A stretch of 64,000 nucleotides of DNA from Adineta ricciae (Eukaryota > Rotifera > Eurotatoria > Adinetida > Adinetidae), in assembly GCA_905250025.1 (NCBI GenBank), contig CAJNOJ010000152.1, forward strand, positions 124,001-188,000. Reading direction: 5' to 3'. Positions 60,438-64,000 of this stretch are shown here, piece by piece (positions within the stretch are counted from its first letter, which is position 1; every line of letters begins with the position of its first letter). The notes beneath the pieces are model-generated. The model did not search any database. It worked only from the letters and a program-made list of their open reading frames with translations, and had not been told where the DNA came from. The position numbers were made by a program, and so were the translations under genes.

Positions 60438-61754
60438 TTAATACAAACTACAATCTCTAACAAAAGAATGTAAGTTTCTCTTGATAATCAAATAACCATA
60501 GAGAATAGAAATCAAAATCAGACCAAAAAGCAATGTGACGAAAGAAAGTGGCAAAGGAATAAAGAGATGAGAATATTGCCGGATATTTTCAGGTGTTCGT
60601 CGATAAAACTTTGTTTGTAACAGGCTTTGATTACTATGATTCAGATAAATATTATCACCGCACATACCGAGATGATCGACATTCGATTCTAATTCGAATT
60701 TCATAGCTAAACTTTGTTTAACAGTCCAGTTTTGATCGTTGTTAAGTAGATGTTTGTTTTTGTAGATAGGTACGGAGAGACATAGTGGAAACGATTCGAT
60801 TTTGGGGTAATAGTAAAGAAATGCTTGACACATTTCATCGTTCGAATCATGGCCGCCATAGATACCTTGATGAGTGTCGTTCTTTGTCGAGTAATAACAC
60901 AGAAGAGACAGTTCATTCGTGGAATTGATTCGTAGATAAGGTTGAGCGAAAAAGACAGTTTCTTGTCGATGGAATTCGAACGGATTTCGATCGATAATTT
61001 GATGTCGATTCTCATCCTCAAGAACGATGCGAATTGCACGTCGATGTGCATGAACGAGAATCGAAAAGACATTGATTGTTCGATGATAGCCAAGAAAAGA
61101 TTTCAAACAGTCATTAGAACAGTAGGTCGGAAAACGTATAGTGTCTAGATTAGGAGGTAAAAACAATGGTGATTTAGCTAGAGTACCTAACGTTAGAACT
61201 CCGATTTCGTATGGAGGTGGTTTCTGAAGAGGAAAGAATCGAAGACGAAGTCCTACTGGATGATCTAGAGAAATGAATGATTCGAAGTGAACTTCGAGTA
61301 GAAGTTGTGTATATGGAGTAAGTTTTAAGCCTGTTGAAGGAGGATAGTTGTACTCTAGCTGACCACCTTGTGCCCAAGCGATGATGATTCGTGTCTGGCA
61401 ATGACGATAGACGGGTTGAGGCATAGAATAAGCATTGTACATTCCACACAATCCTGAATAAATAAGTTTTTCCTTGGTCGAACATTCATACAGAAGTAAA
61501 TGGTGAACATAATCTCTATTTCCTCGATTAAGTATCTTGTAACCTTGGAGAAATAACTCTTTCGAGTTGTTTAATTGATATAAATGGCAAAGATAAAGTG
61601 ATCTTGTCGCTAATGAATGTGATTGATTACGAAGAAGGAACGACGGAAGGAAAATATTTTCAGGCAAAACATATAACAAATAGAAATCTATTACAAAGAG
61701 ATGAATGGTTGCGTGCATGATCGAATGAAATGAATTAACGAACAAATGTCTCAT
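60438..61754 (-). CDS. Copper type II ascorbate-dependent monooxygenase (DBH/MOXD1 family), single exon
   Basis: 438 aa without introns. The family includes dopamine beta-hydroxylase, MOXD1 and PHM, which hydroxylate using two coppers and ascorbate. All six copper ligands are in place: His84-His85 (VHHLLLYEC) and His156 (LLEVHFES) for CuH; His235 and His237 (VHAHRRA) and Met308 (NDEMCQAFLYYYP) for CuM. AWAQGGQLEYNYPPSTGL matches the MOXD1/DBH segment. The DOMON domain that precedes this core in DBH and MOXD1 is absent. The ORF starts with a hydrophobic stretch (HATIHLFVIDFYLLYVL) that may act as a signal peptide or anchor. A C-terminal transmembrane helix (LPLSFVTLLFGLILISILYGYLIIK) is present, as in some DBH/MOXD forms. 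The substrate is unknown. Lack of introns, unlike neighbours, could point to a retro-copy. Confidence 0.86.
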   Translation of the reverse strand: MRHLFVNSFHSIMHATIHLFVIDFYLLYVLPENIFLPSFLLRNQSHSLATRSLYLCHLYQLNNSKELFLQGYKILNRGNRDYVHHLLLYECSTKEKLIYSGLCGMYNAYSMPQPVYRHCQTRIIIAWAQGGQLEYNYPPSTGLKLTPYTQLLLEVHFESFISLDHPVGLRLRFFPLQKPPPYEIGVLTLGTLAKSPLFLPPNLDTIRFPTYCSNDCLKSFLGYHRTINVFSILVHAHRRAIRIVLEDENRHQIIDRNPFEFHRQETVFFAQPYLRINSTNELSLLCYYSTKNDTHQGIYGGHDSNDEMCQAFLYYYPKIESFPLCLSVPIYKNKHLLNNDQNWTVKQSLAMKFELESNVDHLGMCGDNIYLNHSNQSLLQTKFYRRTPENIRQYSHLFIPLPLSFVTLLFGLILISILYGYLIIKRNLHSFVRDCSLY

Positions 61755-62722
61755 TCATGAATTCTTCGCTTCTCATCAAAAACTCATCAAAACAGTTCTT
61801 TTCTCTCCATCAATATGTTTAGCAGCAATGATGATGTAACGACATGGTTTCCTTATAAATTAACCTGAATTTGATGACGATTGTCATGGCCTCTGAGCTG
61901 CTTTATATTTATCCATTCGGCTTGATTTCTTAACAAATCAAACATTAAAGCGAAGAAATACAAAAATAATCATATTTTTCTCCTCTCGAGAGACATACCA
62001 TCAATGCCATATCTCTCTCTATTTTTTCAGATAAAGTCAGTGACCTCCGTCACACAATTGAAAGTCGATGCGTGCAGATATGTAAAAATATCGAATGAAA
62101 GACGCAAGGTTGATTGATAGCACTTGTTCTTTTCCTTTTTTTTTATGATGTGTGTCTATTAGTCGTTTATTGATGACGGTCTCTGTACATACGCAGACAT
62201 GTAGGTTATGAAGTTAGATGAGTTTGATGAGAGAGAAAAACAAGATCCATTGTATGATTGTGATTTTCCACTTACACAGCTAAAAGTCTTTCCAATGACA
62301 AGAAACTCAAGGTTTCTAAATCAGAAAAGAGGATAATCTACTCAGAAGCTTTTGATAATTTGCTTCTATTGTCTTGTAGGATAAAGAAGAATGTCGAAAT
62401 TATTTTGCTGAGTTTTAATCATCTAGCAAAAGCGAGGAAAGACAGTATTGTTCAATAAGATGACGAAAGCAAACATAAAAGAGCTCGTCGTGAAGTGTGC
62501 AAGCACTTTTTTCTATTTGTTCTCTTGAGTCTGTCGCTGTGTTTATCATATATGTCTTAATTAGATGTTGACAGAGTCATATTTTCTTCGTCGATGTTTT
62601 TGACTAATCAATCTTTGCATTATTCATTTTTCAGACTCAATTCATGGAATCTCATTTGTTATTCGTGAAAAATGTCGAGAAAAGTCAATAGATAAAAAGA
62701 AATGTAGTTATCTATAAAAAAT
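61755..62722. other. Divergent intergenic region, no gene seen
   Basis: About 1 kb between the monooxygenase (-) and SNRK (+). A pyrimidine-rich site ending CAG near 62634 could be an acceptor in the SNRK 5' leader. Confidence 0.45.
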
Positions 62723-64000
62723 ATGACCATGTCCTCCGAACGTCGACTCTCAGATCTGCGTAATTTAGTCAGTGGCTTGTACACTTTAGGTAAATATATG
62801 GATATTTCATCTGTTACTTTCAAAATGATGTCTTTCGATTACAGGGGCAACTATTGGCACGGGTCATTTTGCTGTTGTTAAACTTGCTCGGCATGTATTT
62901 ACTCAGAAAGAAGTTGCTGTCAAAGTTATTGATAAAACCAAACTCGATGATATATCCAAAGCTCATTTATTTCAAGAAGTCATGTGTATGAAATTAGTTC
63001 AACATCCGAATGTTGTTCGTCTTTATGAAGTGATTGACACGCCGAATAAACTCTATTTAATTCTGGAATTTGGAGATGGTGGAGATATGTACGATTATAT
63101 TATGAAACATGTTAATGGTCTTAGCGAATCCATTGCTCGGAGATATTTTCGACAAATATGTCGAGCATTGAAATATTGTCATGAAATGCATGTGTGTCAT
63201 CGAGATCTTAAAGTAAGTAATCGCTGTATTCTAATTTGTGTCCTTGGAATGGATGAAAAGTGATCAGAGAACTCAGCTGTTTTGAGAATGCAAGTCATTT
63301 TGAATCGTATTACTAATGACGAGGAGGGAATAGTTTGTTTTTCCGAGGAATGGATCGCGCGTAGATGCCGACAGGGAGATCAGCTTTCATGGACTGTACG
63401 AACTATCTATTGATTACTTTATCTTTTAGCCTGAAAATTTGGTGTTTTTTGAAAAGCAAGGTGTCGTGAAACTAACTGACTTTGGTAAGAAAGCTTTCTG
63501 CTTAAAACGAAAAGGATCATCAATGTATCTTTTAGGATTTTCCAATCGATTCTCACCTGGTAAAAAATTACTAACTAGTTGTGGATCACTTGCCTATTCC
63601 GCGCCAGAAATCCTACTCGGCGATCCTTATGATGCAACGGCTATAGGTATAGTATTCACAGGTTATACCTGAAAACATGTCGTTCTATTTCTGTCTTGTA
63701 GATATTTGGAGTTTAGGTGTCATTTTATTTATGCTTGTTACGGGCCGAGCACCATTCCAAGAAGCCAATGATTCCGAAACAGTGATGATGATTCTAGATT
63801 GTTGTTATAAACTTCCGTCAAACATCTCCTCAGAATGTCAAAAGTACGCAATCGATTCAAATCAGACAATGACTGTTCATCTCTCGTTTTAGTTTAATTC
63901 ATCGAATGATCGTTCGCGAACCAGAGAAACGTGCGTCATTGGATGAAGTCATGTCTGATACTTGGTATCGTCAATGTGATGACGATAACGACAATGTTGA
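62723..64000 (+). CDS. SNRK: SNRK, SNF1-related serine/threonine kinase (5' part, cut by window end)
   Basis: ATG 62723 ([15 protein letters not shown]). Exons continue to the right edge. SNRK is an LKB1-activated AMPK-related kinase. Visible motifs: Gly-rich loop [28 protein letters not shown] (ATP Lys), [56 protein letters not shown] (split by an intron), KLTDFG|FSNRF (DFG split by another), [19 protein letters not shown] (activation loop with the LKB1-target Thr) and [16 protein letters not shown]. Each is nearly identical to vertebrate SNRK. The last in-window exon begins [19 protein letters not shown], the end of the kinase domain. The UBA-like region and tail lie outside. Confidence 0.95.

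Noticed and set aside
60707-61485. Additional ORFs on both strands over the copper monooxygenase
   Set aside because: Shadows of the single 438-codon ORF that carries all copper ligands.

Overview
The window is animal nuclear DNA, AT-rich and gene-dense. It holds about 20 protein-coding genes, most split by short GT-AG introns of roughly 45-60 nt, with intergenic gaps of 0.1-3 kb. The gene set is metazoan: Wntless, alpha-catenin, an Ig-type receptor tyrosine kinase, Cys-loop-type channels and SNRK. The compact architecture, and a pyrimidine-tract/AG site just upstream of many start codons as expected for spliced-leader trans-splicing, suggest a bdelloid rotifer. That placement is inference; another small-genome spiralian cannot be excluded, and genus is not claimed.

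Layout. 1-769 (+) is the 3' end of a Cys-loop channel. 1910-3687 (-) is a second pentameric channel of a Cys-loop-lacking type. 5181-7812 (+) is VPS51 (GARP/EARP tethering), followed 166 bp later by a METTL9-type histidine methyltransferase (7979-9432) whose intron carries a fold-back element. 10087-10693 (+) is a small protein with two protein-phosphatase-1 docking motifs. 11938-12549 (+) is unrecognised. 13245-15049 (-) is a neuronal-calcium-sensor-like protein with a long tail. About 15.05-18.27 kb has no gene I can support.

18.3-28.3 kb (-) holds Wntless followed by a GPR155/LYCHOS homolog. The GPR155 homolog is cut in two by a full-length non-LTR retrotransposon (about 19519-24429, on +) with two intact ORFs and a 15-16 bp target-site duplication. 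Head-to-head with Wntless is a receptor tyrosine kinase (28575-34161, +). Then comes a tight minus-strand run: RNF217-like RBR ligase, GTPBP3, SCO1 and GLD2 (42118 down to 34538). Gaps are about 105-310 bp and each downstream start codon has its own upstream acceptor-like site, so the run looks like a trans-spliced operon.

Next are Cullin-2 (42930-46161, -), alpha-catenin (47047-52781, +), gamma-tubulin (53280-55523, -), VAP with two alternative membrane-anchor exons (56376-58051, -), an intronless copper monooxygenase (60438-61754, -) and the 5' part of SNRK (62723 to the window end, +).

Most genes are conserved housekeeping or signalling genes without functional linkage. The two points of greatest interest are the young retrotransposon that splits the lysosomal cholesterol-sensor homolog, and the likely trans-spliced cluster RNF217-GTPBP3-SCO1-GLD2, in which GTPBP3 and SCO1 are both mitochondrial. 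No CRISPR, rRNA or tRNA was recognised. Exon boundaries were read by eye from GT-AG sites and frame continuity.
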